From Microcaldota archaeon (GTDB taxonomy: Archaea > Micrarchaeota > Micrarchaeia > Anstonellales > Bilamarchaeaceae): a DNA stretch of 53,851 bases. The translations under genes and the position numbers were made by a program. Below are positions 8,138-18,100 of the stretch, one piece after another; positions within the stretch are counted from its first letter, which is position 1, and each line of letters opens with the position of its first letter. The stretch is taken from assembly GCA_014727975.1 (NCBI GenBank), contig WJMK01000032.1, forward strand, positions 1 to 53,851, written 5' to 3'. Below the pieces are notes generated by a model. That model was not told where the DNA came from. It worked only from the letters and a program-made list of their open reading frames with translations, and ran no database searches.

Positions 8138-9673
8138 ATGGCTGATATATTCGGAGGATTCAAGGAATATTCCGTTGCGGAATTTTTCAAGAAAAACAGG
8201 CAGATGCTTGGGTTTTCAGGGAAAGTGCGCTCGCTTACAACTATTGTGCATGAATATGTGACTAATTCGCTGGATGCGGCAGGTGAAGCGAGGATGCACC
8301 CTGAACTTGAGGTCTGGGTTGAAGAAGTTGAGAAAAACGAGAGATATAAGGTAAGGGTGAAGGACAACGGGCCAGGGATTCCGGAAAACATACTGGGCAA
8401 GGCCCTGGGGATGATGCTTGCGGGGACAAAATTCCACAGGTATGTGCAGCAGAGGGGGCAGCAGGGGATAGGGGCTGCGGGATGCACGATGTACTCACTT
8501 ATCAGCACAGGGCAGCCAATTAGCGTGGTTTCCAGGCACAAAGGAAAAAAAGTAAGCTGCAAGCTGGGGATTGACTTCAAGAAAAACAAGCCGGTGCTTA
8601 CGGATGTGGTGAGGGAGGACTGCGGCCCTGAAGAGCATGGGCTTGATGTAGAAGGAGTTTTTGCAGACACAAAATACGAGAAGGGGGGCTATGGGGTGGG
8701 GGAATACCTGAAACGCACCGCGATTGCAAATCCCCATGCAACAATCATTTTCAACAGCCCGGAAGGAGACAGGTTTGTCTATCCAAAATCCGTGGAAAGG
8801 CTTCCGGAAAAGGCAGAGGAAGTTAAACCTCACCCGCTGGGGGTGGGGGCAAATGACCTGCTGGACATTGCAAAGGCGGCGAAGGGATATACAAGGCTTT
8901 CCGCAATGCTGCAGAATGAGTTTACAAGAGTGAGCCTGAATAAGGTAAAGGAGCTAAGGGACCTTGTGCCGGATGTGAACCTGGACATGAGCCCCTCAAG
9001 GCTCACATGGGATGATGCGGAGAAGCTTGTGGTGGGGTTCAGGAAAGTGAAATGGATTGCCCCTGCTACTGATTCAGTGATTCCGATTGGGAAAGAGCAG
9101 ATTGAGAAATCCCTTGTAAACATACTAAACCCTGAACTGGTTTATGTCACGAGCAGGCCGCCCAAAATTTACAGGGGAGGAATCCCATTTGTGGTGGAAG
9201 TGGGGATTGCATATGGGGGTGACATCAACAAGGAGGGGAAAGGGGGAGTGGTTATGAGGTTTGCGAACAGGGCTCCCTTGCTATTTGATGCAGGAGGCTG
9301 CGCGATTACCCAGACTGCAAAAAGCGTGGAATGGAAGAGATATGAGATAAAGAAATTTGATGAGGAGCCAGTGGCCATACTTGTGAACCTTGCAAGCGTG
9401 CACGTTCCGTATACTTCTGCAGGGAAGCAGTCGGTATCTTCTGAGGATGATGTTGTTGAAGAGATAAAAAATGCGCTGATGGAGGCAGGGAGGCATGTGC
9501 AGAAGCACCTTTCAGGGAAGCGCAGGGAGCGGGAAAAGAGCACTAAAAAGAAGGCGATCCTGAGGTATGTGGGGCAGATAAGCGGGGACCTTGCAGAGCT
9601 TGCGGGGGAGGAAAAAAGCAAAAAAGAGATTGAGGCGGAGCTCCAGAAAATGATTTCGGAGAGGTTTGAGTAA
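8138..9673 (+). CDS. top6B: Type II DNA topoisomerase VI subunit B
   Basis: GHKL ATPase motifs: HEYVTNSLDAAGEA, VKDNGPGIP, RGQQGIGAAGCTMYS. Confidence 0.95.
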   Translation: MADIFGGFKEYSVAEFFKKNRQMLGFSGKVRSLTTIVHEYVTNSLDAAGEARMHPELEVWVEEVEKNERYKVRVKDNGPGIPENILGKALGMMLAGTKFHRYVQQRGQQGIGAAGCTMYSLISTGQPISVVSRHKGKKVSCKLGIDFKKNKPVLTDVVREDCGPEEHGLDVEGVFADTKYEKGGYGVGEYLKRTAIANPHATIIFNSPEGDRFVYPKSVERLPEKAEEVKPHPLGVGANDLLDIAKAAKGYTRLSAMLQNEFTRVSLNKVKELRDLVPDVNLDMSPSRLTWDDAEKLVVGFRKVKWIAPATDSVIPIGKEQIEKSLVNILNPELVYVTSRPPKIYRGGIPFVVEVGIAYGGDINKEGKGGVVMRFANRAPLLFDAGGCAITQTAKSVEWKRYEIKKFDEEPVAILVNLASVHVPYTSAGKQSVSSEDDVVEEIKNALMEAGRHVQKHLSGKRREREKSTKKKAILRYVGQISGDLAELAGEEKSKKEIEAELQKMISERFE

Positions 9674-9674
9674 G

Positions 9675-9875
9675 ATGTGCGGATTCGGATGCAATACGCC
9701 CCAAGATGCCGTTTGCCTTCCTAATGAAGATAGATATTTTGGTGTGTGGAAACACAGCAAAATATCTCCAGAAAGCTTCATGGGAATAATACCCATATTT
9801 TGGGGGGAGTCCGGAGGAACCGGAACTGGAGGGGGGTGCAACCCTCCTGCGGTTCAGATTAAGAGGTTTGAATAG
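9675..9875 (+). CDS. Possible small Cys/Gly-rich ORF in the TopVIB-TopVIA gap
   Basis: MCGFGCNTPQDAVC...GGGCNPPAVQIKRFE; gap flanked by 10-bp direct repeats. Confidence 0.3.
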   Translation: MCGFGCNTPQDAVCLPNEDRYFGVWKHSKISPESFMGIIPIFWGESGGTGTGGGCNPPAVQIKRFE

Positions 9876-10973
9876 ATGGGAGAGAAAGAAACAATTGAGA
9901 AGCTTGAAGGCCTTGGGAGAAAAATGGTTGGGCAGGTAAAGGAAAAGAAATCTCCCACTTTTGAAACCCCGCTGAGGAGCAGGGGAAACATAGAATATGA
10001 CAATGCTGTTGGGTTTCTGCGCCTGGGGGACAAAAGGGAAGAAAGGAGATTCCTGAATGTGGCCCAGGCAAGGACATTCATGCAGACTGTTGCAGTTGCA
10101 AACAAGACCAAGAAATTCCTGATTGAAGATTTGCATACGAGCATCAGGGGGCTTTACTACCAGCTGAAGTTCAGCCTGGGGGAAAACCTGGACGAAAGCC
10201 TTTTTGAAGAGCAGACTGAATCCAATGCGCTGATTGAGGACCTGGAAGTTGCGATGGGGATAAAGAGGGAAGACCTCCACCTTACCACGGACAGGAAGGG
10301 AGTTGTTGCAGGCAACATGATTGTGAAGGACAATTTTGCAGGAGAGGAGATTACCATAAACTGCGCAAAGCAGGGAAGAAGCGGGTGGATGATCCCCAGC
10401 GACGTGGACAACGGGATGGAATTTGTGGATGTGAAGGCGGACTATGTGCTGGTTGTGGAAAAGGACGCGCTCTGGCAGAGGCTCAATGAAGACAAATTCT
10501 GGAAAAAAGACAACTGCATACTCATCACGCCCAAAGGGCAGGCTTCCAGGGGGACCAGGAGGCTGATAAGGAGGCTGGCAGACAAGGGCATACCAGTATA
10601 TGTGTTTACGGACTGCGATGCATGGGGATGGTATATCTACTGGACAATTAAAACCGGAAGCATGAACCTTGCATACCTGGGAAGGGATTTCTCAATTCCG
10701 GAAGCAAGATTCCTGGGAGTAACTATGGCAGATATTGAGAAATTTGGTTTCCTCAAGAAGCTCACAATAAAGGCAAAGCCGATAGATATTAAAAGAGCGG
10801 AAGAGATGATGAGTTATCCGTGGATTAGTGCGCATCCAGAGTGGGTAAAAGAGCTCAAAAAAGTGGTAAAGGAAAAGAGGAAGATTGAGCAGGACGCACT
10901 CCAGGGCAAAAAACTTACATTCGTAGGAGAATACATACGAAAGAAAATAAACAACAAAGAGTGGTTGCCATGA
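9876..10973 (+). CDS. top6A: DNA topoisomerase VI subunit A (Spo11-like)
   Basis: SIRGLYYQLKF catalytic-Tyr region; Toprim VVEKDA and VFTDCDAWGWYIYWTIKTGSMNLAYL. Confidence 0.94.
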   Translation: MGEKETIEKLEGLGRKMVGQVKEKKSPTFETPLRSRGNIEYDNAVGFLRLGDKREERRFLNVAQARTFMQTVAVANKTKKFLIEDLHTSIRGLYYQLKFSLGENLDESLFEEQTESNALIEDLEVAMGIKREDLHLTTDRKGVVAGNMIVKDNFAGEEITINCAKQGRSGWMIPSDVDNGMEFVDVKADYVLVVEKDALWQRLNEDKFWKKDNCILITPKGQASRGTRRLIRRLADKGIPVYVFTDCDAWGWYIYWTIKTGSMNLAYLGRDFSIPEARFLGVTMADIEKFGFLKKLTIKAKPIDIKRAEEMMSYPWISAHPEWVKELKKVVKEKRKIEQDALQGKKLTFVGEYIRKKINNKEWLP

Positions 10974-12262
10974 ACCTTCCGTCAATGTCGCTTGTCCAGC
11001 AGCTCGAGGATGTACTAAAAGATGCAAGGCCTTTCAGGAAAGAAAATGAGGGGAAATTGGAGGAAGTGAGGGAAAGGATGATTACTGCGGGGTTCAATGC
11101 GCCTTTCAAGGGAATCCTGCAGAAGACCATGGAAGAAGCAAAGGACATGGATGAGGCTGAATGGACAGACCTGAAAAAGCAGATTTCTTATTTCAAGCAG
11201 ATTGCCAATTTGAAAAAATACAGCCTTGCGCGGGCAAGCGTTGCGCTTTCAGCCCACAGGCTTTCAGGGCACTTCCTGGAAATGGGGTATGCAGACATTG
11301 TGGAGCATACCCCCCTTGACGGCAACCATATAGGCATCCTGATGGAGGCCGGGGCAGAAGGGATACTTGCATACAGGACCATAATGGACAGGATGGACAT
11401 GATGGCAGATGTCAGCAGGTGCTTCCAGGTAAAAGTCAAAAGCGGAGGAGAAACCCACACCGTCCAGATCGAGGACAAGGAAAGGATAGATTACAAAGTG
11501 GCACGGATGTTTGGGATGGAGGCAGTTGTTACTGAAGTAAAGCCAAGCCTGAAAAGAAAGCCGATTATAGGGTCCAAGGGAACCAGGATATCGCTTGTCG
11601 CTGCGATAGTCAATTATATTTCAAAGAATGTTGAAGATGGGCTCCTGGGGAAAGAGCAGGGAAAGCTCAGGGAATATAACCAATACATGAGGGGGAAGGG
11701 GCTGAGGCCTGATGTACGCATAGACCAGGTAGAGGGGTATGAAGAGATAAAAAAAGAGCTTGCAAAAAAAGGGGTGCTTGAAAGCAAAGGAGGGGAATAC
11801 AGGATGGGCAAGGAGATGGCAAAAGAGATAGACCAGAGGAAAAAAGAGAGGAGGGACAAGATTCTGGAGAGGAGCACCATGCTGCTTCTCAGCCCGATGT
11901 TCAAATTTTACCTTACTACCCCAAGGGAGCAGAGAAAAAAGAGCAACCTTTACCCTGGGATGGCAGTGGTACCAAGCAACAGCCAGATAAGGGTCTTCAT
12001 GTTCCTGCACGAAGCTGATGAAGGCCTCCCTGCAACTTCAATACTCCGGAAGAAAATGGAGATGGAGGAGATGGGCGTGCGGGTGGACAACAGGAAACTG
12101 GCTGCTGCAATCCTTCTCCAGGAAAGCGAGAAAAGCCCGGAATGGATAGCGGAGTTCCTTGGGATGAGCACGGGAGAAGTAAATGCATCGAAAGTGCTGC
12201 TGAAATCAATGGAAAAGGAAGGAAAGGGAGGGGAATTCCTCAAAAGGATTAAAAAGGATTAG
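10970..12262 (+). CDS. Uncharacterised protein translationally coupled to TopVIA
   Basis: ATGA overlap with the top6A stop; 430-aa charged ORF with no recognised domain. Confidence 0.8.
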   Translation: MNLPSMSLVQQLEDVLKDARPFRKENEGKLEEVRERMITAGFNAPFKGILQKTMEEAKDMDEAEWTDLKKQISYFKQIANLKKYSLARASVALSAHRLSGHFLEMGYADIVEHTPLDGNHIGILMEAGAEGILAYRTIMDRMDMMADVSRCFQVKVKSGGETHTVQIEDKERIDYKVARMFGMEAVVTEVKPSLKRKPIIGSKGTRISLVAAIVNYISKNVEDGLLGKEQGKLREYNQYMRGKGLRPDVRIDQVEGYEEIKKELAKKGVLESKGGEYRMGKEMAKEIDQRKKERRDKILERSTMLLLSPMFKFYLTTPREQRKKSNLYPGMAVVPSNSQIRVFMFLHEADEGLPATSILRKKMEMEEMGVRVDNRKLAAAILLQESEKSPEWIAEFLGMSTGEVNASKVLLKSMEKEGKGGEFLKRIKKD

Positions 12263-12299
12263 TTCAAAAAAGATAAAATTCAGTCGCAGGTGAGAAGGC

Positions 12300-12704
12300 A
12301 TGCCAGATTATTCAAAAGAACCCAGTGCAATTGAGCTGAAAGGAACCAGGAATGAGATATACAGGACCATAACAGACAATAGGGAGGCAGAGGAATTCTT
12401 CCTAAAGACAAAGCCCAATGTGATGATGTTTGTTGTGCTGCTGAATGAAACAAAAATAAAAAAGCTCTATATAAGCGAGGGAATTTCCCGCACTATACCT
12501 CAAAAAGTTATGGGGAGCCTTGGCAAGAGCGTAAAAGTTGTTGTGAAAAAATGCAGGAGGGGACGGCCCCAGAAATACGATGAGAAAAAAATACGGAAAG
12601 TGCTTTCCAAGAAAACAAGCAACAAGGAGAAAATGGAGGAGCTGGGGATGCCTAGGAGGACATTCTTCTACTGGAAAAAGAAGCTTGGGTTCGGGAAAAA
12701 ATAG
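12300..12704 (+). CDS. Putative DNA-binding protein (AT-hook-like RRGRPQKY plus C-terminal HTH)
   Basis: KKCRRGRPQKYDEKKIRKVLSKKTSNKEKMEELGMPRRTFFYWKKKLGF. Confidence 0.6.
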   Translation: MPDYSKEPSAIELKGTRNEIYRTITDNREAEEFFLKTKPNVMMFVVLLNETKIKKLYISEGISRTIPQKVMGSLGKSVKVVVKKCRRGRPQKYDEKKIRKVLSKKTSNKEKMEELGMPRRTFFYWKKKLGFGKK

Positions 12705-12719
12705 GGCCGGAGTATTGCA

Positions 12720-15158
12720 TTATTCTTCTGTTTCTTCTTCCTCCAGGCCCTCTGCAGTCCCTTCCGGAGTGCTCTCCAGGGGGTCTTCCTGGGATTCCAG
12801 GTAATCTACCAGGTTCTGTTCATGCTCTGCCTCATCATACTTGTCGCATTCCAGGAGGGCTTTGTAGTGTCCTAGCAGGCGGAGGCCGTAGCCGGCTGCC
12901 TGCTGGTTTTGGAGCGAGGGAATCTTGCAGTACTGGTAGTAATCTATAAAGTTCTCCTGGTTGCAGCAGGGGTTGTTATCCTTCGCAGTTCCGTCGCTGT
13001 TGCAGCAGGGATGGGCGGTTGCGGATGCAACTGAACAGTAATCATCAGTTATACCAGTGCTGTCGGCATAATCATCTATCCAGCTGCGCCCTGCATCCGG
13101 ATCTACGCCATTCTGGAAAGCAGAGTATCCATTGTAGTAATAGGCTGCAAAAAATATTGCGTGTGCATACTTCATGTTTAGGTATTCTTCGCTGTCTTCT
13201 CCGTATTCGTTTTTTAAATAGGTGATTCCAAGGTCTCCCTCATTGGAACTCACTATGGATTTTCCTTTGCTTAACTTTTTCAGGAGGATTGCGGTTCCCA
13301 CACATGCGTTGTGGGCCTTGTTGAAGGGGTTGAACCCTGCTTCGGAATTTGCAGAGCACCAGAGGGCTTCATTTTCGATATCTGAATCAGGGGGATGGTC
13401 CAGCCAAATCTCCTCAGGATAAACATGCACCTGCATCAGGCCCATGGAATGCTTGCGATAGCCTGAAGGTGCGCACTGGTATCCGCAGATTCCTTCCGGG
13501 TCATCTACGCACTGGGGGAAGTTGTTGAGCCCAAAATCGACATTGGATGCTTCACACATGTCGCAGTTTGGGGGATTGGTGCAGACCCCATTTTCGTCCT
13601 GTGCATTGAAGCCTGTTTCTCCCCAGGTAATTGCACGGGCAAGAACAGGGTCGGAATCACGTAGCTCTGCAAAAATATCCAGCTCAGGGTACCATTCGCA
13701 CTGCGCCTCACCAGCGGAATAGGAAGGCAGGTCTATTTCATCCGGAACTTCAGTCATCAGCTGCCCTGTGCACCTGTAAAAGGCGGGAAACGGGGCAATG
13801 GTTTTGCCCTCGAGCTCCTCTGGAGTCGGAGGTTCCCCGAAATAGGACTCAAATAGCTGGAACATATTGTAGTTGTTTGAAAAAGAACAGTCTGCACAGG
13901 GGCTGGGTGAGAAAACAAGTGGGATAAGGCCCCTGGAGGTATAGTATGTCTGGCAGAGAGAAAACCACTGGGTGTGCTGGGGGTATGTGGTGCCATCTAC
14001 GTCCATCATTCCACAGGAGCTGCATTCAAGCGGGCCGGATCCTACACCATAAAGGGAGTAAGGGGCGAGGCCGATTACGCCGCTGTTTATGAATTCGGGG
14101 ATGAAGCGGTAGAGGTCCCCATAAGCCTGCACTGACTCCTTGGAAGTCCAGGTGCAGTAATCCGGGTTGCTGAAGAAACCTGCTGCATTGGACCCTCCTT
14201 CATCGAATAGCACATATGCCCAGAGGGTGGGCTTTCCATAATTCTCGAGTATGTAATCTGAGTAGGCTGCGCCGTCCCATAGGAGGGAGGTCCCTATGCA
14301 GTTTTTTGCATGGTGGGAATTCAGCCCTACTGCAACAAGGTCTATGCTCTGGGCAGCCTGCGGGTCGCTGAATATATAGTCTATCGCATCATAAGTGTGG
14401 TTGTAGCCATAAGGCTCCCCTTCCACTTCAGTAAAATCGTATTCAAGGCGGGGGCCGATTGCAATCAGGCAGTCCGGGCACTTGGAGTCCATTGCTATGG
14501 CCTGGTCTATCGCATTATCCATCTGGGTTATGTTCTTGGGGTCAAAATCAAATTCAGCGCTTATTATTACCGGGCCGGAATCTTCAAACTGCTCTGCTAT
14601 ATCCTCTGCCCGTGTGGTGCTTATGGCAGTGCCTCCACTATACAGAAGGTAGACAGGGAGCACGTCCTTTTCAAGGAAGCACTCCGCCCGGTCTGGCTGG
14701 GGTATTGGGTAATCATAGCCCTCGGGTGAAGAAAGCCAGCGCACAGCAAGCCTGAGGGAATTGTTGCAGTATCGGTTTGCATCCGCAAACTCTGCAAAAT
14801 TTGAGCCCTGGCCAAGCATGAAGTAATGGACCTGCTCCGGTCCAAAGAGCATTGCGCCCAGGCCAGGGGAAGAAGAATAGTCAAGGAACTTTTCCTCTGT
14901 GCAGCCTGATTCAAAGCGGCAGCTTCCCCCCTCCAGGTCGATGGAATAGAAGCGGTTGAAGGGATTGAGAAGCTCAAATCCTGAATTCTCGCAGACCATG
15001 CAGATGCAGTCCTCATCTGTAGGCTCGCAGGAGCCTCCTTCCAGGTCTATGGGGTCAGTGCGGTTAATGTCCCCTGCTTCTTCAGAATAGTACTCCTCCA
15101 TGGAGGAGCACCCAAACAGCAAAAGCGCTAGCAGTATAAATATGTGGTATTTGCTCAT
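12720..15158 (-). CDS. Lipoprotein with C-terminal SLT-like lytic transglycosylase domain and possible N-terminal glycosidase-like barrel
   Basis: MSKYHIFILLALLLFGCSS lipobox; ARAITWGETGFN...HSMGLMQVHVYPEEIW...NPFNKAHNACVGTAILLKKL...AIFFAAYYYNGYSAF match the order of SLT motifs. Confidence 0.82.
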   Translation of the reverse strand: MSKYHIFILLALLLFGCSSMEEYYSEEAGDINRTDPIDLEGGSCEPTDEDCICMVCENSGFELLNPFNRFYSIDLEGGSCRFESGCTEEKFLDYSSSPGLGAMLFGPEQVHYFMLGQGSNFAEFADANRYCNNSLRLAVRWLSSPEGYDYPIPQPDRAECFLEKDVLPVYLLYSGGTAISTTRAEDIAEQFEDSGPVIISAEFDFDPKNITQMDNAIDQAIAMDSKCPDCLIAIGPRLEYDFTEVEGEPYGYNHTYDAIDYIFSDPQAAQSIDLVAVGLNSHHAKNCIGTSLLWDGAAYSDYILENYGKPTLWAYVLFDEGGSNAAGFFSNPDYCTWTSKESVQAYGDLYRFIPEFINSGVIGLAPYSLYGVGSGPLECSSCGMMDVDGTTYPQHTQWFSLCQTYYTSRGLIPLVFSPSPCADCSFSNNYNMFQLFESYFGEPPTPEELEGKTIAPFPAFYRCTGQLMTEVPDEIDLPSYSAGEAQCEWYPELDIFAELRDSDPVLARAITWGETGFNAQDENGVCTNPPNCDMCEASNVDFGLNNFPQCVDDPEGICGYQCAPSGYRKHSMGLMQVHVYPEEIWLDHPPDSDIENEALWCSANSEAGFNPFNKAHNACVGTAILLKKLSKGKSIVSSNEGDLGITYLKNEYGEDSEEYLNMKYAHAIFFAAYYYNGYSAFQNGVDPDAGRSWIDDYADSTGITDDYCSVASATAHPCCNSDGTAKDNNPCCNQENFIDYYQYCKIPSLQNQQAAGYGLRLLGHYKALLECDKYDEAEHEQNLVDYLESQEDPLESTPEGTAEGLEEEETEE

Positions 15159-18100
15159 GGTTCTCTACCCCAGAGTGTTCCCCAGGCACGCTTCCTTAGG
15201 TAAACCCAGTTTTCCTTTCTTTCCCTCAGGACGCCCTTTGGGCCGCCCACTGAAGTGCCGCGCAACCCTGTGCCTGAGAGGTCTTCATTGAGCAGGTTGC
15301 GCTGGATTCCATGGGTGCAAGTGTGGTTCTGCCCCGGGTTCACTGTCTCGTGGCAGTAAGGGCACCTTGTTTTTCTTGCGCATGCGTGGCAGACTCCTCC
15401 CTCAACCATTGGGCTGCCGCAGGCCTGGCAGTAGCGGATGCTCTTCCTGAAACCAAGTTCCGCCTTCCTGTGGAGGAAGTTGCCGAGCCTCTCTGCGCCC
15501 CGTATCCCTACGTTCCCTATGCCCTGGCCGATATTTGCCATCCTGCCGCCGCGGTTTGTGGAGACATTGGTTGTGGCTTCGCGGAACATGTCCCTTGCCC
15601 CGAGTACTGTCCTTGAGAATCTGCCCATATAGGCTGCGCCTTTGTATGCAGCAAATGTTGCAGGGTTAAGGAACCTAAAGAGTGTGTTTTCCGGGAACTT
15701 ATAATGGCGGAGCTCTGAATTCCTTTCATTCATCAGGTTGAATGGGTTTATGTCCCTTTTAACAAGGCCTAGGTTGGCCTGCTTCCTGACATAATCATCG
15801 TATTCAAAGTAGGGGCGGAAGCGGGACTCGTAGCGGAGGTAATTTGCTGCGCGCGGGTCCATCTTTACATTATGGCTGAAATCCAGGTAAGTGGCGCCCG
15901 GGTTCGTGTTGCCCCAAATTGAATTCACCCCTGCCTGGTAGCCCCAGGTATCTTCATGGGACCTGGTAACACCGCTGATTATCTCTGAACCTCCATATCC
16001 CCTCTTGACCATCGGGCCTGCCATTTTTGTAAGCTGGGAGCGGACAGCCCCGGGGGAAACATAATAGGGGTTGGTATCTGAGCGGTTCATCGGGGTTGAA
16101 CCATTGCCCAGAATCTTGCTCTGTATCCAGCGGTTGGGGACGAATGATGCAAATGGTGCAATTGGGGAGCCCCCTGCAATCGCTGCAAAGCGCTTCCAGT
16201 TTGTTGCGGTGGGGTCAAATGAAGCATAGAACCAGTTGAGCATCGCTGCTGCAGCCTCGCTCTTCCTGGACGGAGTAAATGAGTAGGGGTTGAGTATGTT
16301 GCGCTCAAGCTCGAATGCAGGCGGCTCGGGCCTGTCCACTCCCATGGCCTTTAGGCGTTTTTCAGCTTCATTGCGGGCTGCTGTTGCTGAAAGCCCGTAA
16401 TCGCTTTTGTACTGGGAAACCAGGTTGTCGTAGCGGGCATTGTATGTGGAGACTTTTTGCGCATAATCCTCCATGACCTGTTTGGGCGGCTGCTGGTACT
16501 GGCGGTCATACTTGGACATGTAACCCCATCTGGAAGTCACGTAAGTCCTGTAGCCAACTCCAAGAGGGGTGCCTATTGCCCAGTTGAATGCCTGGGGGGC
16601 CCACTGGAGGCCCCACATGCGCTCGCGCACATTGGCCTTGAAGCCTTTCCAGGTTGTCCAGGGCTGCTGGTAGCCTGCATAAGTCCACCTCCTGTAGAGG
16701 CCCGGGCCGAAAGCCATTGCAGGCCCATGGTGGAAGAATGCTGAGAAGATGAAGCCTGAGCCTACTGCAGAAGAATTGCCCCTGGGGTCACGGGTGATTG
16801 TCTCGTCCCAGATGGCATGGTAGCGAGTAAATGAATCCATAAGCCGGTTGTACTCGCGCATCGCAGGGTCTTGGTTTACGCGCATGTCAGGGTTTCCGAA
16901 TTCCCCTGCTGCAAGCTTTGATGCGAACTTGCCCCCCACCTCACGGAAATAGCCGGAAACAAGGCTTCCTTCATATTCTGCCTTCATCTGCTTTCCAAAT
17001 GTATTGAGCATGAAATGCTCCAGGCCAAGGTTGGCATTCTTGAGTATTGGGTCCCAGACATTGCGCCCGGAGTTCACCGCATTCTTTACCCAACCTTTAA
17101 GGCCGGTGAGCTTTTCGTAATTCTGCACCTGGTCCACTTTGAGGTCTGCAGTTGCCCTGGGCATCATCTTAACTGCATCAAAAGAATTGAAATGTGTCCA
17201 GTCTCCTGTTTTCTGCGCAGAATTGTAGAGGAGCAGGGCAACCTTTACGTGCCTCTCTTCTCCTGGAGAACCCTCTTTGGCCCAGTCCATCAAAGACTTT
17301 GCGGCCCTTTCCTTCTGGTCCTTGTCTACTGCGCCCTGGAAATCCTTGAGCATAAGCTCCATCTTTACATCCTCACCGAACTTCCCGAACCTGGTGAGGT
17401 CAAGCTTGCTTAGCTGGGAGCCGGCATACTGCGGGAGGAAGAGGGGGCTGGAGCCATGGATAAGGTAGCCTGCCATTGCAGCGCAGGCTTCAGCTTTCTT
17501 GGGGTCTTTCTTTGCAAGGGAAGAAAGCTCGGAGAAGAGTGAATTGATATCGTTTGGCCCGTATTTGAGGGTGGCTTTCCCCTCCCGTACTCTGGCAAAA
17601 TTGTCAAGCATATTTTTGTAGTTGGAAATAAGTTTGTTTGGAACTCCGCGTATCTCGCCTTCGCCCAGCAGATAATCAACATCCCCGAGCATTTTGCGGA
17701 TTGCATTGTCCTTGCCCAAAGCCCCGTAAAGCACTTCCCGGAGGGGCTTCTGCTTCAGGAATTTTTCCGGGGCAAACTCCTCCCAGTATCCGCCGCGCCT
17801 TATGTAAAAGGCAGCATTCACTACACGGTCCCCCTGTGCAGTCCGGTAGATGTGCTCCTGGATAAAGGGGGCGTAAGAGCCTTCCCTGAGCCTTATCCAT
17901 TCGGATTCTGAAATCTCTTCCAGGGAATGTTTCCTGCCCATGAATTCCAGGACTTGCTTGTCCGTAATTTTAGTAGGGTCGATTTTGCCCCTGGCTAATC
18001 CCTTTTCCTTCTCTTCGCTGCGGGCAATGAAAGCGCGGTAGGACGCCATTATATTCTTGAAGCGGTCGTATTCGACCTGGGAAGTGAAATAGGTATTTGG

